Both the position numbers and the translations under genes were made by a program. A model generated the notes under the pieces. That model ran no database searches, was not told where the DNA came from, and saw only the letters and a program-made list of their open reading frames with translations. Positions 1-5,094 of a DNA stretch of 21,354 nt are shown one piece after another; positions within the stretch are counted from its first letter, which is position 1; every line of letters starts with the position of its first letter. This DNA comes from a virus. Location: the IMG/VR virus record IMGVR_UViG_3300028653_000062, positions 1 to 21,354 of that record; one strand, 5' to 3'.

Positions 1-1488
1 GGCTGGTCGTACCGGGAATCGCCGACACACCGCTACGTCTGGCCGCACGGCGGCTGTCTGCAACTCTTCTCGGACGACTCTGATTGGAAGAAGCTGCAAG
101 GTGTGCCCATCGACTTGTGCGTGATCGACGAGGAGTGCGACCCCAAGCATTGGCGAGAACTTGTGATGCGGCGCCGAGGCCGTAAGAAGACGAGATTCAT
201 CATCGCCGCTACGGCCACCCAGGGAAAGCGGTGGATGTACCACGACGTGTATCGGCCGTGGTTGGAGCACCACCAGAATCTTGGGCTTGCCGTTACGGAA
301 GGCCACGAGGAAGAGGCGATGCTGGCGCAGGCGCACCCCACTATCTTCTGCTGGCCCAAGGGCGGACTACCCGATAACCCGCTGTCGGCCGCCAGCGATC
401 AGGACAGCCAGTGGTACGCCTCGTCCCTGCTCAACGCCTCGGCCGCCGAGCGGAAGGTTCGCATGGAGGGCGGATTTGCCTCGCTGAACGCCTCGCCGGT
501 GTTCGACGGGGCCAACCTGGAGGTCATGTCGCGGCTGGCAGCGCCGTTCACCTCGGCGGGCGTGAGCGGATTCTTCCGGCCCTTGCCGCGTGCGAAAAGG
601 CGCGGACCCAACGACAGTCTGGCCGTGGAGTTGGAGTTTGTCGGCAATGGCGGCAAGTTCGGGAACGGCACGATCACCATCTATGAGCACCCAGATGTTG
701 ATGATCCAGACGATCACTACGTCATCGGCGCGGACTTCGGCGCGGGTCTGGAGAATCGGGACTGGGACGCGGCCTGCGTGCTCTCGCAGCGCCGTCGCCG
801 GCAGGTAGCCCAGGCGCGGGGGCGTTGGGGCGACATCCAGTTCGCGCAGGTCCTGTGGTGGCTCGGATGGTACTTCAATGAGGCCCTGTTGATCGGCGAG
901 CGGCAGTTCGGCTTGCCCACCATGCGGCGGCTGCATGACGAGTGGGGCTACACCTACCAGTACATGCAGAGCGACGAGAAGCACGTCAACACCCGCAAGA
1001 GCGACCTGCTCGGCCACCATCGGTATCACGGCGACCTCATCATTCCCAACCTGCAATGGGCGATCGCGCCGATGACGATGGACAAGCTCGGCCGGCCGAC
1101 CGGCGAGAAGGGGAAACCAGTGGTCCAGTTCGTGGACAAGATGCTGCTCTCAGAGTTGGAGGACTACGAGTACCACCCGCGCAGCCAGGCCGTGGACCTT
1201 GCGGACGCGGGCGGGTTGCAGATGATAACCGGCGCTCCGGCAGGCGGATTCGACGACTGCGTGATGAGTGCGGCCTACGCGGTGACGGGCTGGATCGAAC
1301 TCCCGAAATACCTGCACAAACGGCCGATCATCCGGCCGGGGACGCTCGGCGACAGGCTCGGGCACGCGAAGATCATGGAGGAATCGCTGCACCCGGAGCA
1401 GGTGCGGGCGAAGGTCTTCAAGCACGCGAAGGGCGGCAAGCAGGAGCGGAAGTTGACGGGGCCGGCGTGGCCGCCGCCGGGGTGGTGA
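1..1488 (+). CDS. terL: Terminase large subunit (partial, 5' end outside window)
   Basis: This is the ATPase/nuclease motor subunit that drives DNA into the prohead through the portal and cuts the concatemer. The frame is open from base 1, so the GTG at 103 is internal and the Walker A region lies upstream of the window. Visible motifs, numbered by codon from base 1, are a Walker B (LCVIDEE, about 39-45), a coupling motif (AATATQG, about 69-75), and an RNase H-like nuclease with acidic residues in GADFGAG (D245), LIGERQFG (E301) and GFDDC (D418/D419). The C-terminus is basic, as is usual. The stop lies 9 bp from the stop of the convergent PolX-like gene. The portal gene starts 3.6 kb downstream, an unusually long separation filled by small genes and an RNA-like region. 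Family assignment is firm; the packaging type cannot be judged. Confidence 0.94.
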   Translation, partial: GWSYRESPTHRYVWPHGGCLQLFSDDSDWKKLQGVPIDLCVIDEECDPKHWRELVMRRRGRKKTRFIIAATATQGKRWMYHDVYRPWLEHHQNLGLAVTEGHEEEAMLAQAHPTIFCWPKGGLPDNPLSAASDQDSQWYASSLLNASAAERKVRMEGGFASLNASPVFDGANLEVMSRLAAPFTSAGVSGFFRPLPRAKRRGPNDSLAVELEFVGNGGKFGNGTITIYEHPDVDDPDDHYVIGADFGAGLENRDWDAACVLSQRRRRQVAQARGRWGDIQFAQVLWWLGWYFNEALLIGERQFGLPTMRRLHDEWGYTYQYMQSDEKHVNTRKSDLLGHHRYHGDLIIPNLQWAIAPMTMDKLGRPTGEKGKPVVQFVDKMLLSELEDYEYHPRSQAVDLADAGGLQMITGAPAGGFDDCVMSAAYAVTGWIELPKYLHKRPIIRPGTLGDRLGHAKIMEESLHPEQVRAKVFKHAKGGKQERKLTGPAWPPPGW

Positions 1489-1497
1489 ATCCCTTCC

Positions 1498-2067
1498 CTA
1501 TCGGTATTCCGGCGCGACGTACTTTTGACCGCAGAACCTGAACACATCCTCTTCGCTGTGGGCGATCAGCATCTCGTCGGTTCTTTCATCCATGACGCCG
1601 CAGCCGGATACTTTGAGCGAGCGGCCGAGGTTGTTGGCGCCGTTCGTCAACTTCATGCACGTCTCCCGGCTGCCCGTGCGGACAACCAGCGACACCCACC
1701 AGTTTTCCAGTGTGGTGGCGAAGAAGTCGATCGGGATGCCGGTGGCGACATGGACGGCGAACTTGTTCTTGTCGCCCCACATGGGAGTGCCCTTGGCGTT
1801 GAGGCGCTTCGAGAGAATTTTGGCTTCGACCAACGAATTCAGCAATGGTTCCGCCAGATCGACATCGACATCGGCTCCCGGAAATAGACCGCGCTTCTTC
1901 TTTGCAAAATACGGAACATACAGAATCTCCACGTCGCCCACATACCGTTTACAGCGCCGGACGCTCCCGGCCACCTGCAACTTCTCGCAGTAGGGCGCGA
2001 TCTCCAGCACCATCTCGGCGGCCACCTTGGAAGCGACGGTCAACGGATAATCTCTGCGGTTGCTCAT
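1498..2067 (-). CDS. Minimal DNA polymerase family X (pol beta-like) nucleotidyltransferase
   Basis: This 189-aa protein has the palm and thumb signatures of family X polymerases. They are an AGSVRR motif (33-38), GDVEI (44-48) giving two metal-binding acids (D45, E47), IPIDFF (111-116) giving the third (D114), a TGS element (131-133) in the usual thumb position, and a C-terminal EEDVF...YVAPEYR segment like that ending PolX cores. The second acid is Glu where pol beta has Asp. No N-terminal 8-kDa/HhH lyase domain and no C-terminal PHP domain is present, so it is a stand-alone core that probably fills short gaps or adds nucleotides. The ATG has a strong Shine-Dalgarno site (GAGGAA, three bases upstream). 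It lies antisense to the packaging genes, 7 bp after a co-oriented small gene, and its stop faces the terminase stop. Polymerase versus other nucleotidyltransferase activity is not decided. Confidence 0.85.
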   Translation of the reverse strand: MSNRRDYPLTVASKVAAEMVLEIAPYCEKLQVAGSVRRCKRYVGDVEILYVPYFAKKKRGLFPGADVDVDLAEPLLNSLVEAKILSKRLNAKGTPMWGDKNKFAVHVATGIPIDFFATTLENWWVSLVVRTGSRETCMKLTNGANNLGRSLKVSGCGVMDERTDEMLIAHSEEDVFRFCGQKYVAPEYR

Positions 2068-2074
2068 GGGTTCC

Positions 2075-2311
2075 TCAATTCATTGACGAATAACAGACGC
2101 AAGTTGGCATGCAGCAGACAACTGCAACGCTGCAGCCGAGTTCTTCTGGGACGTTCTTGCCGTACCGCTGGAACAGTTCCGACCACAGAGCTTCCGACAT
2201 CAGGAGCAGCGGCTTGCTTGGCGTCGGCCGGCAGTGGATCCAGACCCCAACCCCGGCGATCCCGGTTTCCCGGATTCCATCCATCACTTCTTCCACTTCC
2301 TCGTCGGTCAT
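2075..2311 (-). CDS. Small protein of unknown function, upstream of PolX-like gene
   Basis: This 78-aa protein is not recognised. The chosen ATG overlaps the TGA of the preceding 28-aa ORF in an ATGA arrangement, suggesting translational coupling. A longer version from a GTG at 2362 is possible but has no ribosome site. The N-terminus is acidic ([12 protein letters not shown]). The middle (GVGVWIHCRP...KPLLLMSEALWSELFQRYG) is mixed alpha/beta, and the C-terminus is Cys-rich (C60, C66, C67, C71, C73), which could bind metal. Its stop is 7 bp before the PolX start, so the two are probably co-transcribed. Sitting beside a polymerase core it may be an accessory factor, but nothing in the sequence proves this. 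Confidence 0.55.
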   Translation of the reverse strand: MTDEEVEEVMDGIRETGIAGVGVWIHCRPTPSKPLLLMSEALWSELFQRYGKNVPEELGCSVAVVCCMPTCVCYSSMN

Positions 2312-2394
2312 ATTCGCCCCAGGAAAAAGATCACGGCCAGGAGGATCGCCAGGATTAGGCACACGGACAGGATGAAGCCCAGGTCGGAATTCAC
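2308..2394 (-). CDS. Putative 28-aa single-helix membrane peptide
   Basis: This GTG-started short ORF encodes 28 residues: a short polar start (MNSDLG) and then an almost purely hydrophobic run ([20 protein letters not shown]) long enough to cross a membrane once, ending in RI. Its TGA overlaps the ATG of the next gene in an ATGA junction. The GTG falls six bases after a CATAAT -10-like hexamer, so the mRNA could be leaderless; no Shine-Dalgarno site is visible. A second in-frame GTG lies 15 bases upstream. Small membrane peptides are common in phages (holin-like, superinfection or regulatory), but no specific role can be assigned. It could be a chance ORF; the hydrophobic pattern and the stop-start overlap argue for a gene. 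Confidence 0.45.
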   Translation of the reverse strand: MNSDLGFILSVCLILAILLAVIFFLGRI

Positions 2395-2400
2395 GCGGTA

Positions 2401-2429
2401 ATTATGCACCGCAATTTGGAGGGAGGCAA
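2401..2429 (-). promoter_or_regulatory. Sigma70-like promoter for the minus-strand PolX cassette
   Basis: On the minus strand a TTGCCT hexamer (plus coordinates 2429-2424) is followed after 17 bases by CATAAT (2406-2401). The expected start point falls on or next to the GTG at 2394, implying a leaderless message. An imperfect inverted repeat, GCGGT-N8-ACCGC (2395-2412), covers the -10 element and could be an operator. Assignment rests only on hexamer match, spacing and position. Confidence 0.4.
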
Positions 2430-2444
2430 ATCGTGGTGTAGATT
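2416..2444 (+). promoter_or_regulatory. Sigma70-like promoter facing right, divergent from the PolX promoter
   Basis: TTGGAG (2416-2421), a 17-base spacer and TAGATT (2439-2444) form a modest promoter. The expected start is about 2450-2451, which coincides with the ATG of the zinc-ribbon ORF. That gives a leaderless start for that ORF and a 37-base leader for the DUF6496-like gene. It interleaves with the minus-strand promoter at 2401-2429, so the two could exclude each other or share a regulator. Confidence 0.35.
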
Positions 2445-2450
2445 ATTCCC

Positions 2451-2738
2451 ATGGAAGCACAACAACCCACCAATAAGGAGACTCAAAATGCCGTTGACCC
2501 CAGGAAAGAGCCGGGACGTGATCTCCCACAACATCGTGGAAATGATGAAGGCGGGGCACCCGCAAAAGCAGGCGGTGGCAGCGGCCCTGCACAACGCGGG
2601 CAGTCCGAAGAAGCCTGCGAAGAGTGCAAGAGGCCATTCGCCCCGGAGGCGATGAGGTGCCTGCGGGGCGGCCGCACGCTCTGCATACCGTGCTATGAAT
2701 TCGAGATGCGCGCGGAGCGCAAGAAGGCCGCGCCATGA
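2451..2738 (+). CDS. Putative zinc-ribbon protein overprinting the DUF6496-like gene
   Basis: This frame encodes 95 residues. The C-terminal 40 carry a paired-Cys motif typical of small zinc ribbons or treble clefs: C56-x2-C59 (CEEC) and C78-x2-C81 (CIPC), followed by a charged tail. The first pair is encoded inside the end of the 55-aa gene at 2488-2655, in another frame. The ATG at 2451 has no Shine-Dalgarno site but lies at the predicted transcript start. The only later in-frame ATG (2652, ATGA overlap with the previous stop) would remove the first CxxC. The TGA overlaps the next gene's ATG. The first 50 residues are low complexity and may merely be the shadow of the other gene. Frameshifted synthesis from the upstream frame is an alternative. 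Confidence 0.45.
   Translation: MEAQQPTNKETQNAVDPRKEPGRDLPQHRGNDEGGAPAKAGGGSGPAQRGQSEEACEECKRPFAPEAMRCLRGGRTLCIPCYEFEMRAERKKAAP
2488..2655 (+). CDS. Small basic DUF6496-like phage protein
   Basis: This 55-aa protein begins [16 protein letters not shown] and continues [17 protein letters not shown]. That pattern (Lys/Ser-rich start, ISxNIxEM, then GxPQxQAxAxAL) is recognisable from a family of very short proteins encoded among phage structural genes (DUF6496-like, from memory). The rest is a Lys/Arg/Pro/Ser tail ending in RRR, as in nucleic-acid-binding peptides. The start is well marked: AAGGAG lies 7 bases before the ATG. It is the first Shine-Dalgarno-led gene of the rightward small-gene cluster, and its 3' half is overlapped by the zinc-ribbon frame. 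The role of the family is unknown. Confidence 0.8.
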   Translation: MPLTPGKSRDVISHNIVEMMKAGHPQKQAVAAALHNAGSPKKPAKSARGHSPRRR

Positions 2739-2914
2739 AATACCTCGGCATGATCGAGGAACTGCTTGCTCTGGAAGATGGACTCTCCGCGTGGGAGACC
2801 GACTTCCTCGACAGCGTGTATCTCCAGACCCACCAGGCGACAAAGGACACGCTCACTGACAAGCAGCGGGCGGTCCTTGAGAAAATTTGGAACAGGAGAC
2901 TGGGGACGCGATGA
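2735..2914 (+). CDS. Small acidic helical protein, unknown function
   Basis: This 59-aa protein is predicted to be mostly alpha-helical. An acidic N-terminal helix (MIEELLALEDGLSAWETDFLDSV) is followed by a Lys-rich one (LTDKQRAVLEKIWNRR). The combination 'W..DFL.S......LT.KQ..VLEKIW' resembles short helical modules seen in many phage early or accessory proteins, but I cannot name the family. The ATG overlaps the TGA of the zinc-ribbon frame (ATGA), and the TGA overlaps the ATG of a six-codon mini-ORF leading to the next gene. This suggests coupled translation in one operon. Confidence comes from the tight packing and coherent protein rather than homology. Confidence 0.65.
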   Translation: MKYLGMIEELLALEDGLSAWETDFLDSVYLQTHQATKDTLTDKQRAVLEKIWNRRLGTR

Positions 2915-2931
2915 AAGGAAGTTCGATATGA
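2911..2931 (+). other. Six-codon mini-ORF bridging two ATGA overlaps
   Basis: ATG at 2911 (overlapping the TGA at 2912-2914) opens six codons ending in a TGA at 2929-2931 that overlaps the ATG at 2928. The ribosome site of the 2928 gene lies inside it. It may be a coupling relay or a coincidence of close packing. Confidence 0.35.
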
Positions 2932-3323
2932 CACTACAAGATTTCATCAAAATCATCGAGCGGCACTACGAGATTTCAAGACAGCGACTGAGTAAGTCGC
3001 ATTCCGTACACGAAGCGCGAGCCCGAAACGAGCAGGCGCTGCAGTTGAGCGAGATATTGGAGATGGCTCGCTCGATCACTCCAGCTACTCCCGAACTGAC
3101 CTGGCCGGATGGGTGGTATTTTTGGAATTCGACTTCATCAAAGTGGGAGATAAACCCTCAAGGTAGTACAAGCGGGGACAGTTCATGGATTGAGTTGGAA
3201 ACCGGGATTGTATGTCAGGCGTGTATCGGAGAGGCAATACGTTTTCGGCCTCCAATCTTCCCCCGCGTCGGCAAGCCGATGGCCGACGAAATGCGGGAGA
3301 TCGTGGCGGCGGAACAACTTTAG
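2928..3323 (+). CDS. Hypothetical protein
   Basis: This 131-aa protein is not recognised. The first 50 residues form a helical, charged segment (LQDFIKIIERHYEISRQRL...), followed by a Trp-rich beta-like part (TWPDGWYFWN...SKWEINP) and a single CQAC pair near residue 95. The start is the ATG at 2928, preceded by AAGGAA at 2915-2920. That site sits in a mini-ORF of six codons (2911-2931) whose TGA overlaps this ATG. The gene is 8 bp from the next one, so it belongs to the same rightward operon. Base composition is a little more AT-rich than the structural genes. Confidence 0.65.
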   Translation: MTLQDFIKIIERHYEISRQRLSKSHSVHEARARNEQALQLSEILEMARSITPATPELTWPDGWYFWNSTSSKWEINPQGSTSGDSSWIELETGIVCQACIGEAIRFRPPIFPRVGKPMADEMREIVAAEQL

Positions 3324-3331
3324 GAGACCAA

Positions 3332-4225
3332 ATGCAAGACCTCGTTCAGGCAATCGTGAGGGCGGTTCAGATGATCTGCCCCAAAGGCATTCATGTCTCG
3401 GGCGCAATAGGCGCCGACGGCACCGGTGCCATTGAGCTTAGAAAGGCCGAACCAGAGTCGGCCACGACGCAGAGAGGGCTTGCTTCCGGAGACACCGATG
3501 TTTACGCCGAGTCACTCCGCAAGCTCAAGGCCGCGAACGATCGGCAGGCAGCCATCATCACGAAAATGCAGGAGGCCGAGAAGGAATCCGCGGAAGGCTA
3601 CGCCATGGAACTCCTTGTTCGGCAGAACCGGATCGCCGATCTCACGGAATCTCTCGAACTCCTCGCCCAAAGCGTTATCGGAATGAAGCCCCCCGAGAAC
3701 TGCGACTTCAACTGGCTTTGCAAAGTCGCCTCTGCGAACCGGAAGGCGCATGAGGCCGCCAAGGCGGAGCGGACGCCATCGACGCCCATTCCGCCAGAGG
3801 TTCAGGAGGCGTTCGCCATGATCGCCGTGGAGTGCCACAATGCAATGGCCATCAAGAAGTTCAACGCGGCGCACGATGACGGGCATACCGATAAGTCCCT
3901 GGCGATAACGGCGGCGTTCCTGCTGGAGGACTACTGCGAACCAGGCCGGCAAGAGGAGTGGGCCATCAACCGCCACACCCTTTTGAAGAAGGCCGGGCGT
4001 GCTCCGTGGCCCGCCGCCTACGCCCATCGCAAGTTCAATGACAGCCTGGAATTGCAACGTCTGGTCATTGCCGCTCAGTTCACCGTGTCCGAGATTGCCC
4101 GCGTACTTCGCGCCCAGCGAGTTGTTGCACGGAATGCAACAGGTGAAAAGAAGAACCCGAACCCGAAGTTCACACCCTGCGATGGACCGGCGATGGAGGG
4201 GGCGGACGAGCCGAAAGGGCGATAA
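3332..4225 (+). CDS. Hypothetical phage protein with coiled coil and conserved C-terminal helical domain
   Basis: This 297-aa protein starts at the ATG preceded by TAGGAG; the frame is open upstream but has no better start. Residues about 58-110 are heptad-like and charged (LRKLKAANDRQAAIITKMQEA...), a probable coiled coil. Residues about 180-270 follow a pattern I know from many small phage proteins: AHDDGH, then a helix with LAITAAFLLEDY, then APWP, then LQRLVIAAQFTVSEIARVLRAQR, i.e. 'HDD.H...LA.AA..Y...WPW...R.LV.AAA...AEI.R..R'. That domain is widespread among phages and has no established function. The C-terminal tail is Pro/Lys-rich and probably disordered. It is the last gene before the terminator at 4285. 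Confidence 0.7.
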   Translation: MQDLVQAIVRAVQMICPKGIHVSGAIGADGTGAIELRKAEPESATTQRGLASGDTDVYAESLRKLKAANDRQAAIITKMQEAEKESAEGYAMELLVRQNRIADLTESLELLAQSVIGMKPPENCDFNWLCKVASANRKAHEAAKAERTPSTPIPPEVQEAFAMIAVECHNAMAIKKFNAAHDDGHTDKSLAITAAFLLEDYCEPGRQEEWAINRHTLLKKAGRAPWPAAYAHRKFNDSLELQRLVIAAQFTVSEIARVLRAQRVVARNATGEKKNPNPKFTPCDGPAMEGADEPKGR

Positions 4226-4230
4226 TCCCC

Positions 4231-4258
4231 TTGATATTCCTGGGCGGTGTGGTAGTAT
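4231..4258 (+). promoter_or_regulatory. Promoter-like sequence just before the intrinsic terminator
   Basis: TTGATA (4231-4236), 16 bases, TAGTAT (4253-4258) matches sigma70 sites at nine of twelve positions. A transcript from about 4265 would meet the terminator at 4285-4308 after roughly 45 bases. It is therefore either a chance match, an attenuated promoter or the source of a very short RNA. Confidence 0.3.
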
Positions 4259-4284
4259 TCTCCCGCTTGGTCAGATTTCCGCGC

Positions 4285-4308
4285 CCCCCGGACACCCGGG
4301 GGTTTTTT
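4285..4308 (+). terminator. Rho-independent terminator of the 2.4-4.2 kb operon
   Basis: A perfect 7-bp GC stem (CCCCCGG, 4285-4291; CCGGGGG, 4296-4302) encloses an ACAC loop and is followed directly by six T residues (4303-4308). It lies 60 bases after the stop of the preceding gene and just before the TTGACA promoter at 4315, so it separates two transcription units. Confidence 0.85.
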
Positions 4309-4314
4309 CTGCGC

Positions 4315-4342
4315 TTGACAAACGAAACCACTTAAGTACTTT
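4315..4342 (+). promoter_or_regulatory. Sigma70-like promoter of the putative structured RNA
   Basis: A consensus TTGACA (4315-4320) is followed after 16 bases by TACTTT (4337-4342), which keeps the important TA...T positions. The expected transcript start is about 4349. It begins seven bases after the T-tract of a strong terminator, as expected for an independent unit. Confidence 0.6.
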
Positions 4343-4348
4343 TGCTTA

Positions 4349-4722
4349 CGCGGATTTTATGACCGAGCCCGGTCTGAGGACCGGCGACACTCCAGAAGTG
4401 GCCCATGGAGCAATAATTGGGGCCGGCAGAGAACGGGGTCAGTTGAGAAACACCCAACCCGTTCGCCGCGCTTCAGCGCGAAACGGCATTGTTGATCCAA
4501 CTCAACCTGAAAATCCCTGGCTATAACCCGCCAGTGGAATGCGAAAGCATGGGGAGCGCCAGCCGCACTACCCCACCGTGAAAAAAGGAGTAACTGCGTG
4601 TCGCGTCCCCTGCCGCAAGGCGAGGCCGGCGTTGCTGGGTCGTCCCGGAGAAATCTGGGCTGGTGCGATCCCTCATCCCTCATTGGTATCGCCGAAGGAC
4701 TCCCTGCGGTGGGGGTCTTTCT
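4349..4722 (+). ncRNA. Putative structured noncoding RNA (about 370 nt), class unknown
   Basis: The stretch lies between its own promoter and its own terminator and has no convincing gene. It contains many local helices: CCGGTC-TGAG-GACCGG (4369-4384); CTCCA/TGGAG (4390-4394/4406-4410); GAACGGG/CCCGTTC (4431-4437/4458-4464); CGCGC-TTCA-GCGCG (4467-4480); CTGGC/GCCAG (4517-4521/4530-4534); ATGC-GAAA-GCAT (4539-4550); GCC-GCAA-GGC (4612-4621); CCCGGA-GAAA-TCTGGG (4644-4659); GCGAT/ATCGC (4665-4669/4688-4692). Three of these have GNRA tetraloops. TCAGTTGAG (4439-4447) can pair with CTCAAC-c-TGA (4501-4510), a possible pseudoknot across the GAACGGG hairpin. I see no tRNA, tmRNA tag, RNase P or intron core. 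The helices were paired by eye without energies or covariation. A small protein gene at 4598-4759 is a competing reading. Confidence 0.5.
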
Positions 4723-4759
4723 GGCTGCATCTTTCCTAAGCCCTATTGGTTTTTCGTGA
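4598..4759 (+). CDS. Possible 53-aa protein with hydrophobic C-terminus (competes with ncRNA reading)
   Basis: A GTG start has a good Shine-Dalgarno site (AAGGAG, seven bases upstream). The ORF encodes a basic N-terminal half and a hydrophobic second half (SSLIGIAEGLPAVGVFLAASFLSPIGF) that could span or associate with a membrane. Against it, the ORF runs through the GNRA hairpins and the terminator hairpin of the putative RNA, its codon pattern is unremarkable and I recognise no homologue. It could also be a translated ORF inside a dual-function RNA. Confidence 0.25.
   Translation: MSRPLPQGEAGVAGSSRRNLGWCDPSSLIGIAEGLPAVGVFLAASFLSPIGFS
4695..4722 (+). terminator. Intrinsic terminator ending the putative RNA
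   Basis: AAGGACTCCC (4695-4704) pairs with GGGGGTCTTT (4711-4720), ten pairs with two G-T wobbles, around a TGCGGT loop. The T residues at 4718-4720, which close the base of the stem, and CT after them form the tail. It is weaker in U content than the terminator at 4285, but it lies between the putative RNA and the next promoter. Confidence 0.55.
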
Positions 4760-4785
4760 ACAGCAACACAACAATGTACTACAAT
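4757..4785 (+). promoter_or_regulatory. Promoter for the small basic gene and probably the portal operon
   Basis: TGAACA (4757-4762), a 17-base spacer and TACAAT (4780-4785, five of six consensus positions) precede the gene at 4803. The expected start is about 4792, giving a leader of about 11 bases that would truncate or sit within the ribosome site AAAGGAA (4790-4796). The exact start therefore needs mapping. Confidence 0.45.
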
Positions 4786-4802
4786 CAAAGAAAGGAATTA
4801 AT

Positions 4803-5060
4803 ATGAAAACACGACGCAATTTCTGGAAAGCTGTGAAGCCTGGAACTGGACTGAAGGAGTCAGAGCTCTCTGTGCTTGCCGCTTTGAGAAGACAGCGGAA
4901 AGTGAGTGAGCGGGATCGGAGTTTTATTGGTCGACTGGCAGCGCGGGAGCGGCGACGGAACGAACGGGGCAATCTGGAGCGGTCGATTTCGGCGTCGTTT
5001 GACTCGGATAAGAGCCGGGTGACCATCCTGGAAGTTCCCGCCCAGGAAAGAATTCATTGA
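4803..5060 (+). CDS. Small basic protein, unknown function
   Basis: This 85-aa protein starts at the ATG with AAAGGAA seven bases upstream; the longer frame back to 4746 lacks a site. It is strongly basic and Arg-rich (TRRNFWKAVKPG...LRRQRKVSERDRSFIGRLAARERRRNERG), with a likely helix over residues 18-55, then a short beta-like end (SRVTILEVPAQER). Such a protein could bind nucleic acid or the acidic surface of a partner. It sits directly before the portal gene (34 bp), apparently first in the head operon. I do not recognise a family. Confidence 0.6.
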   Translation: MKTRRNFWKAVKPGTGLKESELSVLAALRRQRKVSERDRSFIGRLAARERRRNERGNLERSISASFDSDKSRVTILEVPAQERIH

Positions 5061-5094
5061 CGTTTCCCGCCGCAAGTGGATATGCTGTTCAGAC

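Noticed and set aside
4359-4526. 55-codon plus-strand ORF from the ATG at 4359
   Set aside because: No ribosome site, no recognisable protein, and it runs through the hairpins of the putative RNA.
4349-4722. tRNA, tmRNA, RNase P RNA or group I intron
   Set aside because: No T-arm/anticodon cloverleaf, no tag reading frame, no GAGGAAAGTCC-like P4 element, no intron core sequences and no interrupted gene.
4357-4788. 143-aa minus-strand ORF opposite the putative RNA
   Set aside because: No ribosome site, no domain, and it covers promoter and terminator elements of the other strand; more likely chance in a GC-rich stretch.
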